This document shows positions 1 through 8,505 of a stretch of DNA of 64,000 bases, piece after piece; position 1 is the stretch's first letter; the number at the start of each line of letters is the position of its first letter. The DNA is from Saprospiraceae bacterium. Lineage in GTDB: Bacteria; Bacteroidota; Bacteroidia; Chitinophagales; Saprospiraceae. The position numbers and the translations under genes are program-made. Location: assembly GCA_016714085.1 (NCBI GenBank), contig JADJNW010000007.1, positions 186,001-250,000 of the forward strand, in the 5' to 3' direction. The notes below the pieces were generated by a model. It had not been told where the DNA came from and ran no database searches. It was given only the letters and a program-made list of their open reading frames with translations.

Positions 1-297
1 TCGCTGCACCACAACCGTGTAAATCCATACAATTTGCTTGGGTTGATATTCTAATAAACGCATGAGGCGATCGTCGTTCCAATGTAAATAAATATGATAT
101 AAAGCGGTGATACTTAATATAGTGAAAGTGAGTCCGGTGATCGTAATTAACGCATTATTGTGAAAAGCGAAGCAACAACAGATAATCCCTACCGTGAGCA
201 TAAAGCCAAAAGCCCCTAATTGTAAATATTGTTCGCGTCGCATAGCACGATGTAATAGTCGGATGCCGGGATGTCGGAGTAAGCGTTTGCGACGCAT
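1..297 (-). CDS. Hypothetical membrane protein, C-terminus outside window
   Basis: An open frame on the minus strand starts at an ATG at 295-297 and runs off the left edge after 99 codons. The visible part begins with a strongly basic N-terminus (MRRKRLLRHPGIRLLHR), then two hydrophobic stretches at about residues 28-45 and 50-68 separated by a short HNN turn, so a two-helix membrane hairpin is likely. The basic N-terminus is expected to be cytoplasmic. After the second helix comes a soluble-looking segment (LEYQPKQIVWIYTVVVQR) that may start a beta-rich domain. It is codirectional with uvrA, which ends 68 bases upstream. The family is not recognised. Confidence 0.6.
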   Translation of the reverse strand, partial: MRRKRLLRHPGIRLLHRAMRREQYLQLGAFGFMLTVGIICCCFAFHNNALITITGLTFTILSITALYHIYLHWNDDRLMRLLEYQPKQIVWIYTVVVQR

Positions 298-365
298 GGA
301 AAATGCTTTTGAATAATTCGTTCTAATATACGAATTTATTATACACTATCCAGATATTCTTGCAT

Positions 366-3227
366 TTATAACTCCATCCTCAAAAACCTTCCTGTATGAC
401 TGGTTTTATGCTTGGCGACTTGCTCCGGCGTGCCGATGGCAATGATCTCGCCGCCGCGATGTCCACCTTCCAAACCCATATCAATAACATAATCCGCGTA
501 TTTGATGACGTCCAGATTATGCTCAATTACAACAACGGTGTTGCCTTTGTTTACCAAGCGATCAAGCACATCCAGCAAATGGCGAATATCTTCAAAATGC
601 AGGCCAGTCGTGGGTTCGTCAAGAATGTAGAAGGTATTTCCGGTATCTTTTTTGGACAATTCTTCCGCTAATTTTACGCGCTGTGCCTCGCCGCCGGAGA
701 GGGTAGTGGCTTGCTGACCAAGTGTAATATAGCCCAAACCCACGTCATTCAAGGTTTTCAGCTTTCGATAGATATTGGGAATATTCTGAAAAAACTCGGT
801 GGCTTCGCTCACCGTCATGTCCAGCACATCGCTGATGGATTTGCCTTTGTACAATACTTCCAGGGTCTCCCGATTATAACGCCGGCCCAAGCAACGCTCG
901 CATTCTACGTGCACATCGGGTAGGAAATTCATTTCGATCACGCGCATTCCTGAACCTTCGCAAACCTCGCAGCGGCCGCCTTTTACATTGAAACTGAAAC
1001 GCCCAGGCTTGTATCCTCGGATTTTTGCTTCCGGCAATTCGGAGAAAATTTTGCGAATATCGGTAAAAACATTTGTATAAGTCGCTGGATTTGAACGTGG
1101 TGTGCGTCCAATCGGTGACTGATCAATTTCAATCACTTTGTCCAAATGCTCCAAACCTGCGATGCTTTTATGGGGCATGGGGCGTTGCACACTTTTATAA
1201 AAATACTGCCGCAGAATCGGATATAAAGTTTCATTAATGAGCGTGGACTTGCCGCTGCCGCTCACACCTGTCACGCAGATAAAAGTAGCCAATGGAAGCT
1301 TTACACTTACGTTTTTCAGATTATTGCCGGTTGCGCCTTTGAGTTCTAAGCTTTTCCCATTACCGGAGCGACGTTTTTCGGGCGTTTCGATCTTGCGAAT
1401 ATTGTTCAAATATTCAGCAGTGAGCGTAGCATTTCTCACAAAAACCTTCGGCTTGCCTTCACCGACGACCTCGCCGCCATGCTTCCCCGCGCCAGGCCCC
1501 AGGTCTATCAAATAATCCGAAGCCAACATAATATCTTTGTCGTGTTCGACTACCAAAACCGTATTGCCAATATTGGCCAATTCGCGCAAAGCTTCGATCA
1601 AACGTTGATTATCGCGCTGATGCAGGCCAATGCTGGGTTCATCAAGAATATAAGTGATACCCGTGAGTTGCGAACCGATCTGCGTAGCCAGACGAATCCG
1701 TTGACTCTCGCCGCCTGAAAGCGTTTTGGAAGGGCGATTCAAGGACAAATAATCCAAACCAACGTGCAAGAGAAAACCCAAACGCAAGCGAATTTCTTTC
1801 AGCACATCCTTGCCAATGACCTGCTGGCGTTCGCTTAAATGACTTTCCAAATCATGCATCCAATCCGACAACTCGGAAATATCCATATTGGATAATTCGG
1901 TAATGTTTTTTTCATTGATTTTAAAGTGCAAGGATTCTTTTTTCAAACGCTGCCCATTGCATTCGGGACAGGTGGTGATGCTCATAAAATCCTCGGCCCA
2001 TTGGCGCACCTTCTCAGAAGTCGAATTTTCGTACCAGCGCTTGAGCATATTGATCAGGCCTTCGTAAGCCAGATTGTAAGTAAACTCGCTCTGACCCCAA
2101 GTCATATTGATATCGAAAGAATTATCCCCGCCATGCATGATGGTATGCAATGCTTCTTGCGGAATTTCCTTAATCGGCGTAGAAAACGAAAATTGATATT
2201 TTTTTGCAATCGCTCGCAATTGCTTGAAGGTCAGGTTGTCGCGCACTTCGCCAAAAGGCGTAATCGCGGCGTCGTTAATACTTTTATTGTCGTCGGGAAT
2301 GACCTTCGCCATATCGACTTCATTAATCTCGCCCAAGCCATTGCAAACCGGGCAAGCCCCGTAAGGCGAATTGAACGAAAACGAATTGGGAGATGGCTCT
2401 TCATAAGAAATGCCGGAGGCAGGATCCATCAAATGTTTGCTGAATCCGGTCACTTCATTCGTATCGGCATCCATCATAAAAATCAAACCATTGCCCATTT
2501 TCAGCGCAATTTGCATCGAACTATTCAGGCGGTCGCGGCGCTCATCGCCAATTTTCAAACGATCGATTACCACTTCAATATCGTGCACTTTGTATCGATC
2601 CAACTGCATCCCCGATTTGATGTCCGAAACCTCTCCATCCACGCGCACTTTGGCGTAGCCTTGCTTGCGAATCTGCTCAAACAACTCCCGATAATGCCCT
2701 TTGCGACCACGCACCAGCGGCGCGAGCAGCACCACTTTTTTGCCATCGAATTGTTGCGAAATGCGCTCTTTCATTTGCTCCTCGGTATAGCGCACCATCT
2801 TCTCGCCCGTTTCGTAGGAATACGCTTCGCCGATACGCGCATACAACAAACGCAGGAAGTCATAAATCTCCGTGATCGTGCCTACGGTGGAGCGCGGGTT
2901 GCGCCCGGTGGTTTTTTGTTCGATTGAAATAACAGGACTCAAGCCAGAAATTTGCTCCACATCCGGGCGTTCCATCTCCCCAATAAACTGTCGGGCGTAG
3001 CTCGAAAACGTTTCCATATAGCGACGCTGCCCCTCCGCGTAGATCGTGTCGAAGGCCAACGAAGATTTGCCGCTGCCGCTAATGCCGGTGATCACCACAA
3101 GTTTATTGCGCGGGATGCGCACGTCCACATCTTTGAGGTTGTGCTCGCGCGCACCAATAACCTCGATGACGTCCTCAAATTCCAATTCGCCATTTTCAGG
3201 AATACCGTTATCCTTATGCTTTGCCAT
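366..3227 (-). CDS. uvrA: Excinuclease ABC subunit UvrA
   Basis: UvrA is the damage-recognition ATPase of bacterial nucleotide excision repair; it dimerises, loads UvrB on lesions and then leaves. The 953-residue protein has the normal length and the tandem ABC architecture. The first Walker A (GISGSGKSS) is at residues 48-56, a zinc-finger region with CPVC and CPEC pairs follows, then the first ABC signature LSGGESQRIRLA and DEPSIGLH. The second half repeats this with GVSGSGKST, a CEVC...CERC zinc module, LSGGEAQRVKLA and DEPTTGLH. All functional motifs look intact. The ATG at 3227 gives a short leader before the first conserved block. Apparently monocistronic; the upstream spacer holds a small inverted word repeat. 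Confidence 0.98.
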   Translation of the reverse strand: MAKHKDNGIPENGELEFEDVIEVIGAREHNLKDVDVRIPRNKLVVITGISGSGKSSLAFDTIYAEGQRRYMETFSSYARQFIGEMERPDVEQISGLSPVISIEQKTTGRNPRSTVGTITEIYDFLRLLYARIGEAYSYETGEKMVRYTEEQMKERISQQFDGKKVVLLAPLVRGRKGHYRELFEQIRKQGYAKVRVDGEVSDIKSGMQLDRYKVHDIEVVIDRLKIGDERRDRLNSSMQIALKMGNGLIFMMDADTNEVTGFSKHLMDPASGISYEEPSPNSFSFNSPYGACPVCNGLGEINEVDMAKVIPDDNKSINDAAITPFGEVRDNLTFKQLRAIAKKYQFSFSTPIKEIPQEALHTIMHGGDNSFDINMTWGQSEFTYNLAYEGLINMLKRWYENSTSEKVRQWAEDFMSITTCPECNGQRLKKESLHFKINEKNITELSNMDISELSDWMHDLESHLSERQQVIGKDVLKEIRLRLGFLLHVGLDYLSLNRPSKTLSGGESQRIRLATQIGSQLTGITYILDEPSIGLHQRDNQRLIEALRELANIGNTVLVVEHDKDIMLASDYLIDLGPGAGKHGGEVVGEGKPKVFVRNATLTAEYLNNIRKIETPEKRRSGNGKSLELKGATGNNLKNVSVKLPLATFICVTGVSGSGKSTLINETLYPILRQYFYKSVQRPMPHKSIAGLEHLDKVIEIDQSPIGRTPRSNPATYTNVFTDIRKIFSELPEAKIRGYKPGRFSFNVKGGRCEVCEGSGMRVIEMNFLPDVHVECERCLGRRYNRETLEVLYKGKSISDVLDMTVSEATEFFQNIPNIYRKLKTLNDVGLGYITLGQQATTLSGGEAQRVKLAEELSKKDTGNTFYILDEPTTGLHFEDIRHLLDVLDRLVNKGNTVVVIEHNLDVIKYADYVIDMGLEGGHRGGEIIAIGTPEQVAKHKTSHTGRFLRMEL

Positions 3228-3236
3228 TATTGAGTG

Positions 3237-3313
3237 TTATGGTGCGATTGTGTTACAGTGCTTAAGTGGGATTTTTAGAATTAAAACACCAAAACACTGT
3301 AACACCCAAACAC
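3237..3313. repeat. Degenerate inverted word repeat (GTGTTACAGTG type)
   Basis: In the 240-base spacer between uvrA and the DUF433 gene, GTGTTACAGTG (3250-3260) is matched by its exact reverse complement CACTGTAACAC (3295-3305). Both lie in longer flanks of related drifting words (GTGTTATGGTG left, AACACCAAAACAC and CACCCAAACACC right). This can form a hairpin with a loop of about 34 bases. Similar words (gtgttttgg, gtgttt) are seen before rpe near 13200. Confidence 0.6.
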
Positions 3314-3470
3314 CTTCAGAGTTGAAACAAAACGTAAAATTAACCGAATAATTTGAAACAAATGGTTTCGTTGTGGGGAATTATTTTGGAATCAGTTGAA
3401 TTAATAGTATCGTCAAAAGCAGAGATGGAAACCAAAAAAGCTGTATATTTGTAAGAAGCAAAATATTCGC

Positions 3471-3716
3471 ATGGAAGCAGCAAAACTAATAGATCGTATC
3501 GAAATCAATCCTAAAGTATTGAATGGCAAGCCAGTTATCAAAGGGACGCGCCTGAGTGTACAGTTTATCATAGGCTTGCTGGCACAAGGAATGACGATGG
3601 AGGAGGTTTTGCAAGAATACTACCGCCTTACCAAAGAAGATATTTTAGCCTGCTTGGAATTTGCTGCTCAAACGCTTGAAAATAATTTTTTCTATCCCTT
3701 ATCGGCGAGCGCCTGA
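3471..3716 (+). CDS. DUF433 family protein, probable antitoxin
   Basis: The 81-residue protein is a clear DUF433 member: the core INPKVLNGKPVIKGTRLSVQ is followed by a small helical part with the features of a winged or helix-turn-helix fold. DUF433 proteins are commonly encoded directly before DUF5615 PIN-like proteins and are regarded as the antitoxin of a VapBC-like pair. Here the stop (3714-3716) is three bases before the ATG of a DUF5615 gene, which fits translational coupling. A -7-like TATATTTG lies at 3444-3451. Expected role: DNA binding, autoregulation and neutralisation of the toxin; this is inferred from family and context. Confidence 0.85.
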   Translation: MEAAKLIDRIEINPKVLNGKPVIKGTRLSVQFIIGLLAQGMTMEEVLQEYYRLTKEDILACLEFAAQTLENNFFYPLSASA

Positions 3717-3719
3717 TCC

Positions 3720-4063
3720 ATGAGGTTTATTGCAGACGAAAATACGGGGCCAAGTGTGGCTAAATGGCTTACATCCTTGGGTACGAGGTTTTCTCTGTGT
3801 ATGATGAAGCACCTGGGCTTACAGATGAAGAAATACTAGATAAGGCTTATAAAGAGGACTTTATTGTCATCACCTGTGATAAAGATTTCGGGGAATTGGT
3901 TTATAAACACCAATTGCCGCACAAAGGAATTGTTTTACTGCGCTTAAAAGATGAAACACTAACGTCTAAAATTGCCGTACTAGGACAACTGCTATCTCAG
4001 TATGCTGCACAATTACCAGAAAAATTTACAGTAGTAACCGAAATGGGTGTCCGCATCATTTGA
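3720..4063 (+). pseudogene. DUF5615 PIN-like toxin, frameshifted
   Basis: From the ATG at 3720 the frame reads MRFIADENTGPSVAKWLTSL, the usual start of DUF5615 PIN-like proteins, with the acidic DEN motif of the nuclease fold. After the GGG near 3779 the family sequence continues in another frame (YEVFSVYDEAPGLTDEEIL, then ITCDKDFGEL with further PIN acidic residues) to the stop at 4063. One extra G would restore a protein of about 115 residues. A shorter frame from 3764 lacks the first catalytic acidic residues. Predicted RNase toxin partner of the DUF433 protein. Either truly inactivated or a homopolymer sequencing error. Confidence 0.8.
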
Positions 4064-4095
4064 TTCCATATCATAATCCATCAAATTTTCATCCA

Positions 4096-4418
4096 AAACT
4101 TCGTTTCCGTCAAAAACTTATGATATTTCGTTGTCGTCTTATGATATTTCGTTGTCAATATATCATTCTTCGTCGTCAACAAATGAGGTTATGATATGCT
4201 TTATTCATTTTTTGATATGCATAGATCATATATCGATGTCGTTTTTTCGCTTTTCGAGGTCGAAAAAGGTGTTTTTCATGTCAAAAAGCCAGGTGAGCAA
4301 AACGAGTAATGATATGTGGACGACGTAACATGATATGTTGAAGACAAAAAATCAAATGTGGACGACGAAAAATCAAATGTCGAAGACAAGATATCAAAAG
4401 TTGAAGACGAAATCGCAA
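4096..4418. repeat. Convergent 21-bp periodic repeat array (giant imperfect palindrome)
   Basis: Two arms of degenerate 21-bp units face each other around an AT-rich centre near 4240. Right-arm units begin at 4314, 4335, 4356, 4377 and 4398, exactly 21 bases apart, with a core like ATGTGGACGACGAAAAATC. Left-arm units begin near 4096, 4117, 4138 and 4159, again 21 apart, and read as the reverse complement: TGATATTTCGTTGTC on the left against TGATTTTTCGTCGTC from the complement of a right unit, 13 of 15 matching. The apparent short frames here are not convincing genes. The rest of the 4064-4702 spacer shows no gene. Confidence 0.8.
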
Positions 4419-4647
4419 ATAATGATGTTGAATGGGGTAATAATGATGTGAATTTTACAAAAGTAAATAACAGAACTACTCCAAATGGATAGATGAATGA
4501 AAAATAGCATAATTGTATATCATAAAATGAAACAGAAGACGGTCAATCGCACCAGGAATCAAAAACAAATCTCACCTTTTTCAGCGCGTTTGGAAACGCT
4601 ACGCACTTTCTGGTTTGATAAAAATGATAAAATCAATTTGTTAAGTC

Positions 4648-4677
4648 TTTGTCTTTCAAGCACATTTTGTACCTTTC
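4648..4677 (+). promoter_or_regulatory. Bacteroidota-type promoter of the lipocalin-like gene
   Basis: TTTG at 4648-4651 and TACCTTTC at 4670-4677 are separated by 18 bases. This fits the Bacteroidota housekeeping pattern TTTG, about 19 bases, TAnnTTTG with one mismatch in the last base. The expected transcript start is about 20 bases before the ATG at 4703. Confidence 0.55.
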
Positions 4678-4702
4678 GCAAATAAACAAAACCTAAACAC
4701 TT

Positions 4703-5083
4703 ATGAGAACTGTCACCAAAAATTTGCTTTGGCTGCTTTTATTGCTGCCTGTTACTGCTTTTTCACAATCCGCACTTGTCGGCGAGTGGAAATTTGAAAT
4801 CCCATCAGAAGATGGAAAAATGATCCCCGTAAAACTGAAAATCGAATCGGAGTCTTACACCGTTGATTTTGGCATGGACGGCACGGTTGATATCAAAGGA
4901 AATTATACCGTAGCTGGTAGCGAAATGACGATTCAGGATACAGGAGGAGAAGGAGCATGCCTGGATACCAAAGGCGTATATAAATTTGAAGTAAAGGATA
5001 ACTCCTTAACCATGACCAAAGTAAAAGATGATTGCGAAGGTCGCAGCGGCCCGGAGGGTAAGATGGTCTTCCAGAAAATGTAA
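4703..5083 (+). CDS. Small secreted lipocalin-like protein
   Basis: The 126-residue protein starts with a signal peptide (MRTVTKNLLWLLLLLPVTAFSQ, probable cleavage after AFS or FSQ). The mature part opens with LVGEWKFEIP and goes on as alternating short beta strands with the pattern seen in lipocalin-like or heme-binding-like small barrels of Bacteroidota (VDIKGNYTVAGSEMTI, YKFEVKDNSLTMTKV). Two cysteines (in GACLD and DDCEG) could form a disulfide in the periplasm. No lipobox is seen, so it should be soluble and periplasmic or secreted. Ligand and function unknown. It has its own promoter and no obvious operon partner. Confidence 0.8.
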   Translation: MRTVTKNLLWLLLLLPVTAFSQSALVGEWKFEIPSEDGKMIPVKLKIESESYTVDFGMDGTVDIKGNYTVAGSEMTIQDTGGEGACLDTKGVYKFEVKDNSLTMTKVKDDCEGRSGPEGKMVFQKM

Positions 5084-5090
5084 TGATTAG

Positions 5091-5180
5091 AATGGAATAT
5101 TGGAATGGTGGAATATCTAAGAAATAGAACGCTATTCCAACATTCCATCCTTCCAATTTCCCACCAATCCAGTTTTCCAA
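5091..5180. repeat. Inverted word repeat (TGGAAT / ATTCCA)
   Basis: The left side (5091-5115) repeats GGAAT-containing words (GGAATATTGGAATGGTGGAAT). The right side (5134-5180) repeats their complements (ATTCCAACATTCCATCC and several CCAAT words). The transcript of the preceding gene could fold this into an imperfect hairpin, possibly acting as a terminator or 3-prime stabiliser; it has no clean U-tract. Confidence 0.65.
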
Positions 5181-5272
5181 TCCTCAATTTTGTTTTTTTA
5201 ACACGCCGTTAATAAAGCTTCCTTATCTTTATTGCGTTAATAGGATTTACACAATAGCAAAATCTACCCCCG

Positions 5273-6631
5273 ATGAGAAAATTGCTCCCTTTTGTCCTGC
5301 TGTTGATGGCATCTTCGCTTTTTGCGCAATGGCAAAACGTAGGTTCCAATATCACCGCCAATCCCAGAGGTATTTATGGTTTATCCGTGCCCAGCGCCAG
5401 TGTCGTGTGGGGCATCACGATTCATCCGAATTATACCTCGCCGGCCCGAGAGTTTACACGCTCTGTTAATGGCGGCACCTCCTGGCAAACCGGCGTGATC
5501 GACGCTGCTAACGGAGCGGATTTTACCGCTTTAAATATCTTTGCGCTTGACGCGAATAATGCTTGGGTGGCCATGACCGACAATAGCACCCAGCGATTGG
5601 GCAGAATTTATAAAACTGATAATGGCGGCTTGTCCTGGGCAGAGCAAAAAGGCTCTTTCAATAATCTGAATAATGCGATCCAGGCGGTTCATTTTTTCGA
5701 TAGTAATACTGGCATCGCATACGGTAGCCCCGCTACGGGCGATTCCGCTTCCGATTCACTGCGCATCTGGCGCACGACGAATGGTGGCGCGACTTGGCCG
5801 CGCGTTCCGACTTCGCAATTGCCCACACCTTTAGCGGGCGAAGGCATCTGGATTTATTATGGAAATGGTTCGTATGACACGGTCGGCGACACTATTTGGT
5901 TTGGCACCAGACGCGGTAGGGTTTGGCGCTCGATCAATAAAGGTGCATCCTGGCAAGCTTTTAGCGTGGGCGCGGATGAACCCATTTATTCAGTTGCTTT
6001 CAGCAATGATAAAGTTGGGCTGGCGATCAGTGATGGCAAGGGCTACCGCACTTTTGATGGTGGCGCTACCTGGAATGAAATTCTGATGCCCAATTCCTTT
6101 TTGTACTATCAAATTGAGAATGTTCCCAATTCCGATGGCACTTTTGTGCTAATTTATGAAGGTTCGGATATGTTTTATAGCGATTTCCGTCAAGCATACA
6201 CACTTGATGACGGCGACACCTGGCTAACGCTTCCGCCAAGAACCATCGAATGCGTGCAGTTTTTGTCTTCCACCTCTGGTTTTGGTGGTGGCAGGATTTT
6301 TAGCTCCAGTACTGGCGGCATTTATCGTTGGACAGGCGATTTCCAAACGCTCACATCCATTGCCAATGCTGGCGTTTATCGAAAATTTGGCAATGTTTTT
6401 CCTAATCCTTTCAGCGATTACACGACCTTGGAATTTGAAGTGGATAGCCCTGCTCCAATTTCTTACAGCATTGCCAAAGCTTCGGGCAAGGTGGTTGAAA
6501 AAGGTAAAATTGAACGCGGGCTGATGGGTAAGCACCAAGTTATGCTCCGCCCTAAAGTACCCGTCGGCACTTATTTTATTACACTCCGACAAGGAAAAAG
6601 GAAGCAAACGCTTAAATTGGTAAAACAGTAG
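5273..6631 (+). CDS. T9SS-secreted beta-propeller protein with type A sorting domain
   Basis: The 452-residue protein has a signal peptide (MRKLLPFVLLLMASSLFAQ). The middle is built of repeats with the consensus T.NGG.SW (VNGGTSWQTG, TDNGGLSWAEQ, TTNGGATW, SINKGASWQAF, TFDGGATWNEI), the signature of BNR/Ycf48-like beta-propeller blades. Residues from about 375 form a Por-secretion C-terminal domain: FGNVFPNPFSDYTTLEFEV, then a beta sandwich ending GTYFITLRQGKRKQTLKLVKQ. Such a domain directs export through the type IX secretion system and attachment or release at the surface. Substrate unknown. A diverged copy of the last 321 bases lies at 8176-8496. Confidence 0.9.
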   Translation: MRKLLPFVLLLMASSLFAQWQNVGSNITANPRGIYGLSVPSASVVWGITIHPNYTSPAREFTRSVNGGTSWQTGVIDAANGADFTALNIFALDANNAWVAMTDNSTQRLGRIYKTDNGGLSWAEQKGSFNNLNNAIQAVHFFDSNTGIAYGSPATGDSASDSLRIWRTTNGGATWPRVPTSQLPTPLAGEGIWIYYGNGSYDTVGDTIWFGTRRGRVWRSINKGASWQAFSVGADEPIYSVAFSNDKVGLAISDGKGYRTFDGGATWNEILMPNSFLYYQIENVPNSDGTFVLIYEGSDMFYSDFRQAYTLDDGDTWLTLPPRTIECVQFLSSTSGFGGGRIFSSSTGGIYRWTGDFQTLTSIANAGVYRKFGNVFPNPFSDYTTLEFEVDSPAPISYSIAKASGKVVEKGKIERGLMGKHQVMLRPKVPVGTYFITLRQGKRKQTLKLVKQ

Positions 6632-6747
6632 CCCAACTCTGAGATTGCCGTTTTTTTTTAAACTTTTTTCATAAAGTGGGTATGCATTTTTCCAAAGTAC
6701 AATAAACTTGGTATCTTGACGCCATAAAGCTATAAAACTAAATCAAC

Positions 6748-7883
6748 ATGAAATCATCCCGATTTACTAAAGTGTTCTTATTGTGGAGCATTGTTACGCT
6801 TTTATGCTCGCTTATTGGCATCGAATCCCTTGCAGCACAACCAGTTGGCTTTCGTATCGCGTATTTTCAAGATTCTTCTCGGACTTATGAAAAGAAGGTA
6901 GGACAATCGCTCGTCCTTTGCAGGTGTATCTTTGGTATCCGGCAACAACATCTTCTCTTCAACCTATGCAATTTAGCGAATATGTTTATCCTATTGTAAA
7001 AGAGGACAATCCATCTGCGATTTCCAAACAAGATTCTACAAACGCCTTACGCGAATTTGAAGCTTTGGTAAAATCTTATGCAGGACTGGATAGCGTATCA
7101 AATCTCAGCGCAATTACGCGTCAATTATTAGAAGAAAAAGCAAATGCAAGAAAAAATGCTCCTGAAAAAAAAGGTAAGTTCCCATTGCTTATTTTATTGG
7201 GCGGAAAGCCATTTTTCCATACAATGCTGGCAGAACAGCTTGCGGCCAAGGGTTTTGTAGTAGCTTCTTTTCCAAGGCTCGGATCGAAAGCAGGCGAGCG
7301 CTTTCCTTTCAGTCAAGTAGGAATGGAAAACGGCCGTCGAGATATTGCTTTTTTGATTACATCTATGAAAAACCATACCAATATCAATACTTCGCAAATG
7401 GCCTTAGTCAATTGGAGTTTTGAAGGTGCTTATTCAATTCTCGCTTCCATGCATGATTCAAGTATTAAAGCGATTGTGAGCCTGGATGCTGCCAGTGGGT
7501 ATGGCTATGGCAAAGATTTATTACTTCAATCAAATTCGGATATTGCAAACAAATTCAAACTTCCTTTTATACATTTCACCGGTGATTTTCAGGCGGAAGC
7601 AGCTTTAAAAGATTTCAGCTTTTCCCAGTCGCTATCGCACACTCCTGTTTATTTTGTCACTGCGCAAAATATGCAGCATCGTGCATTTACTTCTTTTTAT
7701 AATAAAATGCTACCACTAATCGTTGAGCAACTTCCTCCTGATAACAGAATAGCCCTCGATGCGTATCAACATATTTGCGACTATACCTTGCATTTTTTGA
7801 AAGCTCATTTACAAGGGCATTCTAAAAGTTTAAAAAAGCTCAAAAAGTCCTCCAAAGATTTTTTGAAAATAGAACATCATTAG
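6748..7883 (+). pseudogene. Secreted alpha/beta hydrolase (dienelactone hydrolase-like), frameshifted
   Basis: The ATG at 6748 starts a signal peptide ending ESLAAQ, then QPVGFRIAYFQDSSRTYEKK. The family sequence then jumps frame between about 6889 and 6915 and continues as RPLQVYLWYPATTSS to a stop at 7881-7883. One base missing in the AAAAGAAGG stretch would explain the break; the restored product would be about 378 residues. The second part has the hydrolase core: FPLLILLGG, AAKGFVVASFPRLGS, and a nucleophile region ALVNWSFEGAYSIL where the usual GHSFGG is changed to NWSFEG but the serine is kept. The C-terminus is lysine-rich. Its stop overlaps the stop of a convergent DUF885 remnant. Confidence 0.75.
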
Positions 7884-8175
7884 AACTCAAGCCAATTCAT
7901 TGTTTTTCTTTCAAAATATTTTTCCGCCACTTCTAAAGGAAAATTGCGGAAGGAAATAAATTCTTGATTGAATTGCGGAAGCTTGGATTTATTGGCTTCC
8001 AGCGTCGAATTTGCCATTTTGCAATCCGGTCAGTGCCTGCTTTGTAGCTTAAAACCTGCGTAGTCCAATGGGTCACCTCGCATTCGGCAATCTCATCTTG
8101 GCTTGGAATATTTTCTTTCCAATACGCCAAAGCCTGTTCGCTGTTCCAGCCGTAGTAGTGGATACCCGCATCCCA
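7880..8175 (-). pseudogene. DUF885 protein remnant, C-terminal part only
   Basis: The minus strand encodes HYYGWNSEQALAYWKENI and then TTQVLSYKAGTDRIAKWQI, which resemble the C-terminal part of DUF885 proteins, where a QALxYKxG motif is followed by a dimer-like helix. After a frame change near 8015 it continues with KLPQFNQEFISFRNFPLEVA and stops at 7880-7882, matching the FN...F...PLEV end of the family. The 5-prime part is missing: the frame ends abruptly at 8175, where a copied T9SS sorting domain begins. DUF885 proteins are often annotated as secreted peptidase-like; no function remains here. The family call is from memory of the pattern. Confidence 0.5.
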
Positions 8176-8496
8176 ACTGGCGGCATTTATCGTTGGACAG
8201 GCGATTTCCAAACGCTCGCATCCATTGCCAATGCTGGCGTTTACCGAAAATTTGGCAATGTTTTTCCCAATCCTTTTAGCGATTACACTACGATAGAATT
8301 TGAAGTGACCAGCCCTGCGCCCATTCGATATACGCTTGCCAATCTTTCTGGTAAAATTGTCGAACGAGGCAAGATCGAACGCGGGCTCATGGGCAAAGAT
8401 CATGTAATGATTCGACCAAAAGTATCAGCAGGCACTTATTTTCTGACGCTCCGACAAGGAAACAGAACAGAAACCATTAAGTTAGTGAAGCAATAA
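8176..8496 (+). pseudogene. Duplicated T9SS type A sorting domain, gene fragment
   Basis: These 321 bases correspond without gaps to 6311-6631, the end of the beta-propeller gene. The encoded 106 residues (TGGIYRWTGDFQTL to the C-terminal KLVKQ) differ at roughly 20 positions, so about 80 percent identity by eye. Nothing upstream supplies a signal peptide or a propeller: the sequence before 8176 is the antisense of a DUF885 remnant, and the in-frame ATG at 8068 is fortuitous. The fragment is therefore an orphan sorting module left by duplication and recombination. Confidence 0.8.
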
Positions 8497-8505
8497 CCTG
8501 GATTT

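Noticed and set aside
1926..2927. 333-residue plus-strand frame opposite uvrA
   Set aside because: It lies entirely within the coding sequence of intact uvrA and has His/Arg-rich composition typical of an antisense shadow.
4497..4685. 62-residue frame before the lipocalin-like gene
   Set aside because: It overlaps the promoter of the next gene, has no family pattern and no conserved-looking features.
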